In this document: piece by piece, positions 1-5,767 of the stretch
Numbering within the stretch: position 1 is the first letter of the stretch
How the letters are laid out: every line of letters begins with the position of its first letter
NCBI GenBank assembly: GCA_028282045.1
Contig: JANQIS010000062.1
Location: 1 to 5,767, forward strand
DNA: 5,767 bases
Source of the DNA: Gammaproteobacteria bacterium
Lineage (GTDB): Bacteria; Pseudomonadota; Gammaproteobacteria; Francisellales; CACEW01
Direction: 5' to 3'
The notes under the pieces: generated by a model
Seen by the model: the letters and a program-made list of their open reading frames with translations, nothing else
Databases searched by the model: none
Told to the model about the DNA's origin: nothing
Position numbers and translations under genes: made by a program

Positions 1-10
1 GATAAACCGG

Positions 11-16
11 TATAAT
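11..16 (+). promoter_or_regulatory. Candidate -10 element for the protease-tdk transcript
   Basis: The hexamer TATAAT is a perfect match to the sigma-70 -10 consensus and lies 31 bases before the GTG start of the first gene. The matching -35 element would fall outside the window, so it cannot be checked. All three forward frames contain stops within the first 19 bases, so any gene upstream ends at or before this point, which fits a promoter here. A single hexamer is weak evidence in AT-rich DNA. Confidence 0.4.
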
Positions 17-47
17 TGAACCACAACCCCTGATAATAACACCCCCT

Positions 48-557
48 GTGAGCCATCCGCACCGCCGATTACAACGTGCTTTTTTTATTATTGCTTTAAT
101 ATTGATTGCTTTATTATTGTATTGGTTCTTTGATAGCTACCTGAAACAGCAACAAAATCCTAATCAACGCCCAGAGTCATATACGGTTAATGGTGCACGC
201 CAGGTTATACTCAAACCTAATGCCAGCCATGGTTACCATGCTTCGGGCACCATCAACGGTGTAGCGGTTGAATTTATCGTCGATACCGGTGCATCACAAG
301 TTGCACTGTCACCACAACTGGCACAGCGCCTGGCATTACGACGCGGACAGCCTCGTCAGTTAATTACCGCCAACGGCTCTGTTACCGGATATACGACACG
401 CCTCAATCAGCTTACACTAGGTAATATTCAACTACGTAATATTAGCGCAGTCATTAATCCCGGTATGCATGGCAGCCAGGTATTGTTTGGCATGAGCGCT
501 TTAAAATACTTAACACTCACTAAACGTAATGGTTTGATGATTTTAAGGCAGGAGTAA
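48..557 (+). CDS. Membrane-anchored retropepsin-like aspartic protease (clan AA)
   Basis: This 169-residue protein resembles the bacterial single-domain, retroviral-type aspartic proteases. Residues 11-28 form one hydrophobic segment after a basic N-terminus (HRRLQR), so the protein is probably anchored in the inner membrane with its catalytic domain in the periplasm. The catalytic motif is FIVDTGAS at 76-83, with D79 as the predicted catalytic aspartate; such proteases have one Asp per chain and act as dimers. The flap region is near TANGSVTGY (107-115), and VLFGMSALKYL (145-155) matches the conserved C-terminal block of the family. The start is GTG; no ATG lies upstream in frame and no strong Shine-Dalgarno is visible. 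The last codons contain the ribosome binding site of tdk, so the two genes are probably cotranscribed. The substrate is unknown; family membership is well supported by the motif, the anchor and the length. Confidence 0.85.
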   Translation: MSHPHRRLQRAFFIIALILIALLLYWFFDSYLKQQQNPNQRPESYTVNGARQVILKPNASHGYHASGTINGVAVEFIVDTGASQVALSPQLAQRLALRRGQPRQLITANGSVTGYTTRLNQLTLGNIQLRNISAVINPGMHGSQVLFGMSALKYLTLTKRNGLMILRQE

Positions 558-559
558 TC

Positions 560-1177
560 ATGGCCAAATTATATTTTTATTATTCTGCAATGAATGCCGG
601 CAAAAGCACCACCCTACTGCAATCAGCTTATAATTACCGCGAACGTGGCATGAAGCCGTTATTGTTAACTCCTACACTAGATCACCGTGCCGGTAGCGGC
701 ACAATTGCTTCACGCATTGGGATTAGTGCTGAGGCGATGATATTTCACACTGATGATAATCTCTTTGAGCAGATCAACACACTACATCAGCAGATGGGCA
801 TCAATTGTGTTCTGGTCGATGAGGCTCAGTTTCTGACAGAAACACAAGTCTGGCAATTATCTGATATCGTTGATCAATGCCATATTCCGGTTTTAACCTA
901 TGGAATTCGCACTGATTTTCGTGCCCGGACATTTCCCGGTAGTGCCGCTTTGCTAAGCATGGCAGACAACCTGGTGGAGATCAAAACCATTTGTCATTGT
1001 GGTCGCAAGGCTACGCACACGCTGCGCGTTGATATTCATAATCATGTTATTTCACAAGGGGAACAAATTGAGGTGGGTGGTAATGAGCGCTATGTTTCAG
1101 TTTGCCGCCAACACTTTAAACAAAAGCAACCCAGTGCCAGAGCAGAGCAACTGCAATATGCTCAGGTGTTGTCATGA
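560..1177 (+). CDS. tdk: Thymidine kinase
   Basis: Tdk phosphorylates thymidine (and deoxyuridine) with ATP in the cytoplasm, in the pyrimidine salvage pathway. At 205 residues the protein has the same length as E. coli Tdk and aligns almost without gaps. Visible features are the P-loop MNAGKST at 11-17, the Walker B-like VDEAQF at 86-91 with E88 as the predicted catalytic base, and YGIRTDFR at 114-121. A zinc-binding set is present as C145, C147, C182 and H185. The substrate-binding GGNERYVSVCR block lies at 173-183. AGGCAGGAG at 546-554 gives a strong Shine-Dalgarno five bases before the ATG. The gene starts two bases after the protease stop, and its TGA overlaps the ATG of the cinA-like pseudogene (ATGA), typical of an operon with translational coupling. 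Nothing suggests decay. Confidence 0.97.
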   Translation: MAKLYFYYSAMNAGKSTTLLQSAYNYRERGMKPLLLTPTLDHRAGSGTIASRIGISAEAMIFHTDDNLFEQINTLHQQMGINCVLVDEAQFLTETQVWQLSDIVDQCHIPVLTYGIRTDFRARTFPGSAALLSMADNLVEIKTICHCGRKATHTLRVDIHNHVISQGEQIEVGGNERYVSVCRQHFKQKQPSARAEQLQYAQVLS

Positions 1178-1874
1178 GCGGGCGAATCGCCAATAAAGTG
1201 GCATTTTTAGCCACGGTATCCTGGCAGGTGATCATCTGTGCGTGGATGATGATGAAACTAACTTATCTGCCGGATTAAACTATCTGTTTTCGCGTCATCG
1301 CGTGGTGATTACCACCGGCGGATTAGGCCCAACGGCAGATGACCGTACACGCCACTGCATTGCTAAGCTACTGGGCCAGCCATTACGCTTTGATGATCAA
1401 TGCTGGCAACGTATTGTAGAGCGCTTTAAGCGCAATGGTAAGCCTATGGCTGATAGTAATCGTCAGCAAGCGTATTTCCCGCATCAGGCAATTAATATTC
1501 CTAACGATAATGGTACAGCAGACGCATTTTACGTCGAATGCGCTCGGCAATTAATTATTGCTCTGCCTGGACCGCCTAAAGAATGTTTGCCTATTTTTAA
1601 TAACACCTTCCTAGCCATGCTCTGCAAATTACCCAAGCTCAGACACAATGGCCAGCTTTACCGCTGGACCGTTACCGGGGTGCCGGAAGCGACTATTGCC
1701 GAGCAATTAAACGAAGCGGTCAGCTTGGTGTTTGAGCATGAAATTGCTTATCGTGCCAGTGCCCCGTATATTCATGTCAAAGTGTTTATCATCGACGATG
1801 ACCCGAATAAAGATGCTATTATCGCAGCCATTGTCGCACCCTATCTGGCGGACAATACCGCAGGATCACCATAA
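1174..1874 (+). pseudogene. cinA: Broken CinA-family (MoaB-like N-domain) gene
   Basis: CinA N-domain proteins carry a molybdopterin-binding (MoaB/Mog-like) fold, and some have nucleotide pyrophosphatase activity. The natural start is the ATG overlapping the tdk stop, with AGGTG five bases upstream. It encodes MSGRIANKVAFLAT (1174-1215), which matches the family's N-terminus before the expected TGDE motif. TGDE and about 28 following residues, including the NTN motif, are absent. Homology resumes in another frame at about 1224 (GDHLCVDDDETNL) and continues with GGLGPTADDRT (about 1317-1349), NRQQAYFP, NDNGTADAF and LPGPPKECLPIF. The longest single-frame product starts at a GTG at 1242 and has 210 residues; it would lack the first strand of the domain. 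No C-terminal PncC deamidase domain is present, which may be normal for short family members. The 3' end runs into the remnant of comEC. Loss of function is likely; a shortened product cannot be excluded. Confidence 0.8.
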
Positions 1875-3109
1875 TAAATAACAACAGGCCGATCGCCCAA
1901 GGCCAGGCAATAGGTTGCAATTGAATCCCCCACCATGATTGCTGAGCAAGCCAAGATAAATAACCATAGCAAATAACCAAAAACCATATCGGCCCAGTGC
2001 AACACCCATTGTGCCAATGATAGATTGACCCAGACCAATAACGCACCTAATAGTGCTAATGGTAATACCACAAAACTCACTACAGGAATCGCTATCAAAT
2101 TGCCTAACCAACTGGCCCACACAATTTGACCGAAAAAATGTAACTCTAAAGGCATCAATCCTAAAAAAAGCAACCACTGAGTATAAAGCGCATGGCCCCA
2201 CCAGGTGGTTGGTTGATAACGGCGATAGCCCCACAGTAACCAGGCCACAGCAGCAAACGATAACCAGGCACCAGGCTGACCGATGATCAATGGGTTAATA
2301 CTCATCACCACAAGCGCGGCTATACACCAACCCCAAAAACGACTGGTATGGCGCAAACCCAGTGCCGCCAAAGCAATCACGATCAGCATTAACAAAGCAC
2401 GTTGTGTCGGCACAGCAAGCTCAGTCATAAAGGCATAACCCATTGCAACACACAGGGCTGCCAGCATCGCTGCCCGTTGTGCTTCCATCCGGTTGGTAAG
2501 CCAGGTACTCCAAGCCCATAACCAACGCACCCCATAAAATACTGCCGCCGCAACCATCGCCAGGTGCAACCCTGAAATTGACATTAAATGGCTGGTGCCG
2601 GTACGAATAAAAGTCTGCCAACGCCCGGACTTAAAGGCAGCACGATCACCCAACGCCAGAGCTTGAATCACATCACGATTAGCATCATCACGCATCGCAA
2701 ACCAAAGCTTGCGCTCCCATTTAAAACGCCAGTAAGCTGCTGGTTGATACCACCAGGGATCTTGACTTAACAACTGTGCCGGCGGGTCATTACGCACATA
2801 ACCACTGGCACTATAACCATGCCAATACAACCACCCGGCAAATCCAACGCTTTTTTTCTGCGCATAGGTTTTAATGACGACAAAAACACACCAGTGTTGG
2901 CCCAGTTTAATCAGATGATGGTGCCCATACCAGCTAAGATAGTAATGCTGATGATTTGTCTGCAAATCAATAGATAGATAATGCTGGTGCCACTGTGGCA
3001 CTCCTTTAATATAACCACACAATTTGACCGACGCACTCGCGCTTGTGAAGCCCAGCGTAGCTACTATAATAATGACTATTTGCCGCCACATCCTTGTGCC
3101 AGAATACAT
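1819..3109 (-). pseudogene. comEC: Truncated, frameshifted ComEC/Rec2 DNA-uptake channel
   Basis: ComEC forms the inner-membrane channel that takes single-stranded DNA into the cytoplasm during transformation. The main frame encodes an OB-like N-terminal region (about residues 30-110, counted from a TTG at 3118) and the competence domain, with ALALGDRAAF at 153-162, GTSHLMSISGLHL at 174-186 and many membrane helices. Homology in this frame ends near residue 387 (position about 1958). It resumes in a second frame at LSWLAQQSWW, followed by a helix, and stops at 1819; the main frame alone ends at 1841 with an unrelated tail. The shift lies between about 1950 and 1985, close to a run of five T. 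The metallo-beta-lactamase domain of full-length ComEC (about 750 residues) is missing. The N-terminus has one hydrophobic segment where ComEC usually has more. Possible starts are ATG at 3109 or 3091; none has a clear Shine-Dalgarno. Confidence 0.85.
3043..3070 (+). promoter_or_regulatory. Candidate sigma-70 promoter for the DUF2062-xseA pair
   Basis: TTGTGA at 3043-3048 (four of six matches to TTGACA) and a perfect TATAAT at 3065-3070 are separated by 16 bases. Transcription would start near 3077, about 34 bases before the ATG at 3111. The site lies inside the 5' end of the divergent comEC remnant. That fits a gene order in which the two genes have almost no space between them. No other good candidate was seen for this operon. 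Confidence 0.45.
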
Positions 3110-3110
3110 T

Positions 3111-3650
3111 ATGACCAAATCATCTCAGCATAACGCAAAATGGCGTCGATGGTTAGCCGGTCATCATATTCGCCAACATCGCTCATTACAGTTTCTTGGT
3201 ACACGCTTACACGATGTTAACCTGTGGCGCTTTAATCGCTATTCAACCTCAATGGGCGCTGCCATTGGAATTTTTGTCTGCTTTATGCCAATACCCATGC
3301 AAATGCTGGTTGCAGCAATCTTTGGTTTTTTGTGTCGCGCCAATCTGGTCCTGTCAGTTGCCTTAGTCTGGATCAGCAACCCTATCACTATGGGACCAAT
3401 GCTGTTTATTTGCTATAAGCTGGGTCGATATTTTTTAAATACCCCCGCCTTGATCACCAGTGATTGGAGTTTTGCAGTATTTTGGAACAATCTTAACTTA
3501 ATTTGGCAGCCGCTCTTATTGGGCTGTTTTATTGCCGGATTAGCCAGTGGCTGTATCGGGTTTATATTAATACAAATCGCCTGGCGTTTTATTGCCCACC
3601 ATTTTCCATCTGATGAAGAGCAGGACCATACGCATGCTCAGCGAGATTAA
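3111..3650 (+). CDS. DUF2062 family inner-membrane protein
   Basis: This 179-residue protein belongs to the DUF2062 family, small polytopic membrane proteins of unknown function common in Proteobacteria. The family signature is clear: IRQHRSLQFLG (20-30), LHDVNLWRFNRYS (33-45), CFMPIPMQMLVAA (57-69), RANLVLSVALVWISNPITM (76-94) and IWQPLLLGCFIAG (131-143). Hydrophobic segments lie at about 48-72, 80-103 and 133-160. The ATG at 3111 is preferred to an upstream in-frame ATG at 3024, because homology to the family begins near residue 10 and the extra residues are antisense to comEC. The gene is divergent from comEC, a neighbour pairing also seen in pseudomonads, and overlaps the start of xseA by 17 bases, so the two are probably cotranscribed. 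It appears intact. The cellular role is not known. Confidence 0.88.
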   Translation: MTKSSQHNAKWRRWLAGHHIRQHRSLQFLGTRLHDVNLWRFNRYSTSMGAAIGIFVCFMPIPMQMLVAAIFGFLCRANLVLSVALVWISNPITMGPMLFICYKLGRYFLNTPALITSDWSFAVFWNNLNLIWQPLLLGCFIAGLASGCIGFILIQIAWRFIAHHFPSDEEQDHTHAQRD

Positions 3651-4992
3651 ATCCTCTTTTAGTGAAGATGGTGAATATATCTTCCAGGTTCATGAACTTA
3701 ACGAGAATGTCCGCGACCTGTTGCAACAACATTATGGCCAGATTATGGTCCGCGGAGAAATTTCCAACTTATCCAAACCCGCATCAGGTCACCTTTATTT
3801 CACTCTGAAAGATCATCGCGGCGCGATCCGTTGTGCCTTTTTCCGCGGGAAACAAACACGGCTATCTTTTCAACCGGAAGACGGCGATCATGTTGTTGCC
3901 ACAGCAAATTTAAGTGTTTATGTAGAGCGCGGTGATTATCAACTGGTCGTCGAGAGCTTGCGCCATGAGGGTGATGGCGATCTACAACATCAATTTTTAT
4001 TACTCAAGAAAAAACTTGAAGATGCCGGCTACTTTGCATCCGAGCACAAACTGCCACTGCCAACCCACCCCAAACGTATTGGCATCATCACTTCTGCCTC
4101 AACAGCGGCATTACAGGATGTACTCAATGTGTTGCGCCGCCGCTGTCCAACCATCCCGATCAGCTTATACTGCGCCCAAGTACAAGGACAAGCTGCGCCG
4201 GCACAGTTAATACAAGCAATCCATCAAGCCGTCGAGCAAGCAACTTGTGACATTTTATTATTGGTCCGCGGCGGGGGAAGTATTGAGGATCTATGGGCTT
4301 TTAATCATGAGAGCCTGGCACGCACGCTGTATCATTGCCCCATCCCAATCATTACCGGTATTGGCCACGAAATTGATTTCACTATCGCCGACTTTGTCGC
4401 TGACCAACGCGCCCCAACCCCTTCGGCTGCTGCAGAACTTGCCGCACCGGACCAACAACAATTACTACAAACCTTTAAAGCATTAACAACACGCCTACAA
4501 TACCTTATTTACCAACACCATCAGCGCTATCAGCACCAATTATTAACGCTGAAGCATCAACTAAAACACCCAACCCAGATCATTCATCAGCAAGCACAGC
4601 ATATCGATCAACTCTATTTTCAACTCGACAAACTTATCCACAGGCAATGGAAAAAACAGGAGGTAACATTTTTTTCACTCGTTAACCGCCTGGCAAAATA
4701 TAATCCCGGAGGATTATACCAAGCAAAAACCTATCAATTATCAACGATCACTACCCGACTGAAACAAAGCATGTACAATATCCTCCAGCAACGTGAACAC
4801 CAATGGCATACGTTGGCCACAAAGCTTGATATTATCAGCCCTCTGGCAACTTTAGATCGTGGATACGCTATTGCCAAAAATGTCAAGGGCAAGATTATTC
4901 GCGATACCAAAAAAGTTACTGTTGGCGAATCAATCAACGTTCAATTGTCAAGAGGTAGCATCGACTGTACTGTGACCAAAAAGCACGACTGA
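3634..4992 (+). CDS. xseA: Exodeoxyribonuclease VII large subunit
   Basis: XseA is the catalytic subunit of exonuclease VII, which degrades single-stranded DNA from both ends to short oligonucleotides in the cytoplasm, with several XseB small subunits. The 452-residue product is close to the E. coli length (456). An N-terminal OB-fold binds DNA (about 15-110, with GEISNLSKPASGHLYFTLKD). The catalytic core holds ITSASTAALQDVL with D162, RGGGSIEDLWAFN (212-224) with R212, and GHEIDFTIADF (244-254) with H245 and D248. These correspond to E. coli D155, R205, H238 and D241. RAPTPSAAAE follows, then a long Gln/His-rich region (about 270-395) expected to form the coiled coil that recruits XseB, and a C-terminal segment with LATLDRGYAI. 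The ATG at 3634 has AGGA eight bases upstream; an in-frame ATG at 3592 would add 14 non-homologous residues. The xseB gene is not in the window. Intact. Confidence 0.96.
   Translation: MLSEIKSSFSEDGEYIFQVHELNENVRDLLQQHYGQIMVRGEISNLSKPASGHLYFTLKDHRGAIRCAFFRGKQTRLSFQPEDGDHVVATANLSVYVERGDYQLVVESLRHEGDGDLQHQFLLLKKKLEDAGYFASEHKLPLPTHPKRIGIITSASTAALQDVLNVLRRRCPTIPISLYCAQVQGQAAPAQLIQAIHQAVEQATCDILLLVRGGGSIEDLWAFNHESLARTLYHCPIPIITGIGHEIDFTIADFVADQRAPTPSAAAELAAPDQQQLLQTFKALTTRLQYLIYQHHQRYQHQLLTLKHQLKHPTQIIHQQAQHIDQLYFQLDKLIHRQWKKQEVTFFSLVNRLAKYNPGGLYQAKTYQLSTITTRLKQSMYNILQQREHQWHTLATKLDIISPLATLDRGYAIAKNVKGKIIRDTKKVTVGESINVQLSRGSIDCTVTKKHD
4634..4642 (+). promoter_or_regulatory. Perfect DnaA-box sequence inside xseA
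   Basis: TTATCCACA matches the high-affinity DnaA consensus exactly, within the coiled-coil coding part of xseA (codons for KLIHRQ). A second identical copy lies about 420 bases downstream in the intergenic region, and both are followed by similar sequence ending in GGCAAT. It may be a coincidence of coding sequence; no DnaA binding can be shown from sequence alone. Confidence 0.3.
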
Positions 4993-5032
4993 CCGCTATA
5001 TGCCCAACAAAGACTTTCCATGCAAACACGCC

Positions 5033-5089
5033 AAATTCACAATTATTCACGAAGTTATCCACAAGGCAATCCACAGAATGTGTGGGTAA
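5033..5089 (+). repeat. Array of DnaA-box-like repeats between convergent genes
   Basis: Four same-strand copies of a 9-base motif with the core ATYCAC lie in 43 bases: AAATTCACA (5033-5041), TTATTCACG (5043-5051), TTATCCACA (5055-5063) and CAATCCACA (5067-5075). Their starts are 10, 12 and 12 bases apart. A fifth copy, TTACCCACA, is on the opposite strand (5081-5089). Only the third is a perfect DnaA box; the second and fifth have one mismatch each to TTATNCACA, and the first and fourth have two. An AT-rich tract with eight T follows at once. The fourth and fifth copies also form the stem of the probable xseA terminator, so part of the similarity has another explanation. The array could be a DnaA-binding cluster, iteron-like repeats, or chance. 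Confidence 0.5.
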
Positions 5090-5097
5090 TTTTTTTT
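5069..5097 (+). terminator. Probable intrinsic terminator of xseA
   Basis: ATCCACA (5069-5075) pairs with TGTGGGT (5081-5087) across the loop GAATG, giving a seven-base-pair stem with one G-U pair. Two bases later comes a run of eight T (5090-5097). It lies 76 bases after the xseA stop. The stem is short but the T tract is strong. On the minus strand there is no T run after the stem, so it would not obviously terminate the convergent gene. Confidence 0.6.
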
Positions 5098-5107
5098 AAA
5101 TGAGATA

Positions 5108-5425
5108 TTACAAGTGCTTATTTGACTGGCGCCTCTTCTGACTCTCATAGGCCATATCTTTTTTGAGCAACAATCGCATCAGTCGCTCACTAGCCATAAA
5201 CTCCGGGTTTAGCTCCAGCGTTTTAATCACTCGGGCTAAAATTTCTTCCTTAACACTACGGCAATTAAAGGCCGCCAGCTTCTCCAGATCCGCATGAACA
5301 TCATCCGGCAATAGCATCGTTAAACGAGGATCTCCTTTTTTAGTCGATTTGGTATAAAAGCCATTAAGTTTAATCTTCTCATATGGGTTAAACGGTTCGT
5401 CCTCTATGTGATCGATCTGGTTCAT
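5108..5425 (-). CDS. Small ribbon-helix-helix (Arc-like) DNA-binding protein
   Basis: This 105-residue protein is not recognised as a named gene, but residues 33-72 have the pattern of an Arc/MetJ-type ribbon-helix-helix domain. A short strand RLTMLLP (34-40) is followed by helix DDVHADLEKLAAFN (41-54), the turn CRS, and a second helix VKEEILARVIKTLEL (58-72). Such proteins bind DNA as dimers through the strand and act as repressors, antitoxins or plasmid partition and relaxosome factors. An acidic N-terminal arm (1-30) and a basic C-terminal tail (SQKRRQSNKHL) flank the domain. The ATG has a strong Shine-Dalgarno, AGGAG, seven bases upstream. The gene lies 34 bases after the preceding minus-strand gene, so the two are probably cotranscribed. 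No toxin-like gene follows it before the convergent xseA, which argues against a simple toxin-antitoxin pair on that side. The real target is unknown. Confidence 0.75.
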   Translation of the reverse strand: MNQIDHIEDEPFNPYEKIKLNGFYTKSTKKGDPRLTMLLPDDVHADLEKLAAFNCRSVKEEILARVIKTLELNPEFMASERLMRLLLKKDMAYESQKRRQSNKHL

Positions 5426-5428
5426 CTC

Positions 5429-5453
5429 TTAACTCCTCTCTTTGTCTAGTTAA
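5429..5453. repeat. Inverted repeat around the ribosome binding site of the RHH gene
   Basis: TTAACT (5429-5434) and AGTTAA (5448-5453) form a perfect six-base inverted repeat with a 13-base spacer. It covers the Shine-Dalgarno of the ribbon-helix-helix gene. It could be an operator for autoregulation or a weak hairpin touching the ribosome binding site. Short AT-rich inverted repeats of this size occur often by chance. Confidence 0.25.
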
Positions 5454-5459
5454 CCTACA

Positions 5460-5767
5460 TTACTTAATGCGTACCTGATTGAGATCTAATGCAGCATCCT
5501 GTTGGCATTTAGCCTCGATAGCGCCAAACTTATCCGCCACACCCTCACGACCCAGTAACTGATCAATCAGATAAGCATCTTCACACTGTGGCAAAAATGC
5601 CTGATAGGTATCCTCACGTGAGAGCGGCTGCAATAGGCCGCCGGCTTGTTCAAGCTGCAAAATATAAGGGCGCAACTCATCAGCAGTGCGCAGCCGTTGC
5701 ACTCCAGGGCCTTGAGCAACCAATAAAACCCGGTTAAGGATAAAATCGGCTATATCTGCAAATTGTT
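5460..5767 (-). CDS. C-terminal part of an unrecognised protein (runs off the window)
   Basis: The reading frame is open from the right edge of the window to TAA at 5460, giving at least 101 residues that begin QFADIADFILNRV. A TTG at 5723 could serve as a start, but the frame stays open beyond it with protein-like sequence and there is no Shine-Dalgarno, so the true start is most likely outside the window. The visible part is mixed alpha-helical in character, with no membrane segment and two cysteines (in LPQCEDAY and AKCQQD). It ends in LDLNQVRIK. I cannot assign a family. It lies 34 bases upstream of the ribbon-helix-helix gene on the same strand, so the two probably form one transcript and may work together. 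Confidence 0.65.
   Translation of the reverse strand, partial: QFADIADFILNRVLLVAQGPGVQRLRTADELRPYILQLEQAGGLLQPLSREDTYQAFLPQCEDAYLIDQLLGREGVADKFGAIEAKCQQDAALDLNQVRIK

Noticed and set aside
1243..1252. Short GATGATGATGA trinucleotide run as a phase-variable repeat
   Set aside because: It has only three units, encodes the conserved acidic residues expected at this point in the CinA domain, and a three-base repeat would not change the frame.
2053..2286. Forward open frame of 77 codons opposite comEC
   Set aside because: It is antisense to clear ComEC competence-domain coding, has no ribosome binding site and shows no recognisable motif.
3024..3110. Longer N-terminus for the DUF2062 protein from an ATG at 3024
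   Set aside because: The added 29 residues are antisense to comEC, match nothing in the family, and the candidate promoter lies downstream of that ATG.
3592..3633. xseA start at 3592
   Set aside because: The extra 14 residues lie inside the DUF2062 gene and are not homologous to XseA; the ATG at 3634 has a well-placed AGGA.
5067..5089. Two of the DnaA-like boxes counted as independent evidence for an origin
   Set aside because: CAATCCACA and the inverted TTACCCACA are the two arms of the probable terminator hairpin, so they cannot be given full weight as DnaA sites.
5108..5425. Classical toxin-antitoxin pair
   Set aside because: The upstream partner shows no recognisable toxin motif and is incomplete in the window, and no gene follows the ribbon-helix-helix gene on its strand before xseA.

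Overview
The window looks like chromosomal DNA of a gammaproteobacterium. The thymidine kinase and the exonuclease VII large subunit match their Escherichia coli counterparts closely in length and motifs. The DUF2062 membrane protein beside comEC and the stand-alone CinA N-domain protein after tdk recall gammaproteobacterial arrangements. A Legionellales or Coxiella-like lineage is possible, but that is inference from gene style and from signs of gene decay; no marker gene here settles it.

Layout. Positions 48-1177 (+) carry a tightly packed pair: a membrane-anchored retropepsin-like aspartic protease and tdk, whose Shine-Dalgarno lies inside the end of the protease gene. The tdk stop overlaps the ATG of a third gene, a CinA-type protein (1174-1874). 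That gene is broken: a 14-codon N-terminal remnant is followed, out of frame, by the rest of the domain, with about 28 conserved residues missing. Convergent to it on the minus strand lies comEC/rec2 (1819-3109), the DNA-uptake channel. It is also broken: its N-terminus is short, a frameshift lies near 1950-1985, and the C-terminal metallo-beta-lactamase domain is gone, with the remnant running directly into the end of the cinA-like gene. Divergent from comEC, an intact DUF2062 membrane protein gene (3111-3650) overlaps the start of an intact xseA (3634-4992).

After xseA comes a 115-base convergent intergenic region (4993-5107). It holds a probable intrinsic terminator and a row of DnaA-box-like sequences, including a perfect TTATCCACA. 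The right end (5108-5767, minus strand) carries a small ribbon-helix-helix DNA-binding protein preceded by the C-terminal part of an unrecognised protein that runs off the window.

Biological reading: the housekeeping nucleotide and DNA-repair genes (tdk, xseA) are intact, while the DNA-uptake gene comEC and the neighbouring CinA-family gene are eroded by deletions and a frameshift. This suggests loss of natural transformation in this lineage. The least explained parts are the DnaA-box-like array and the two-gene minus-strand unit beside it.
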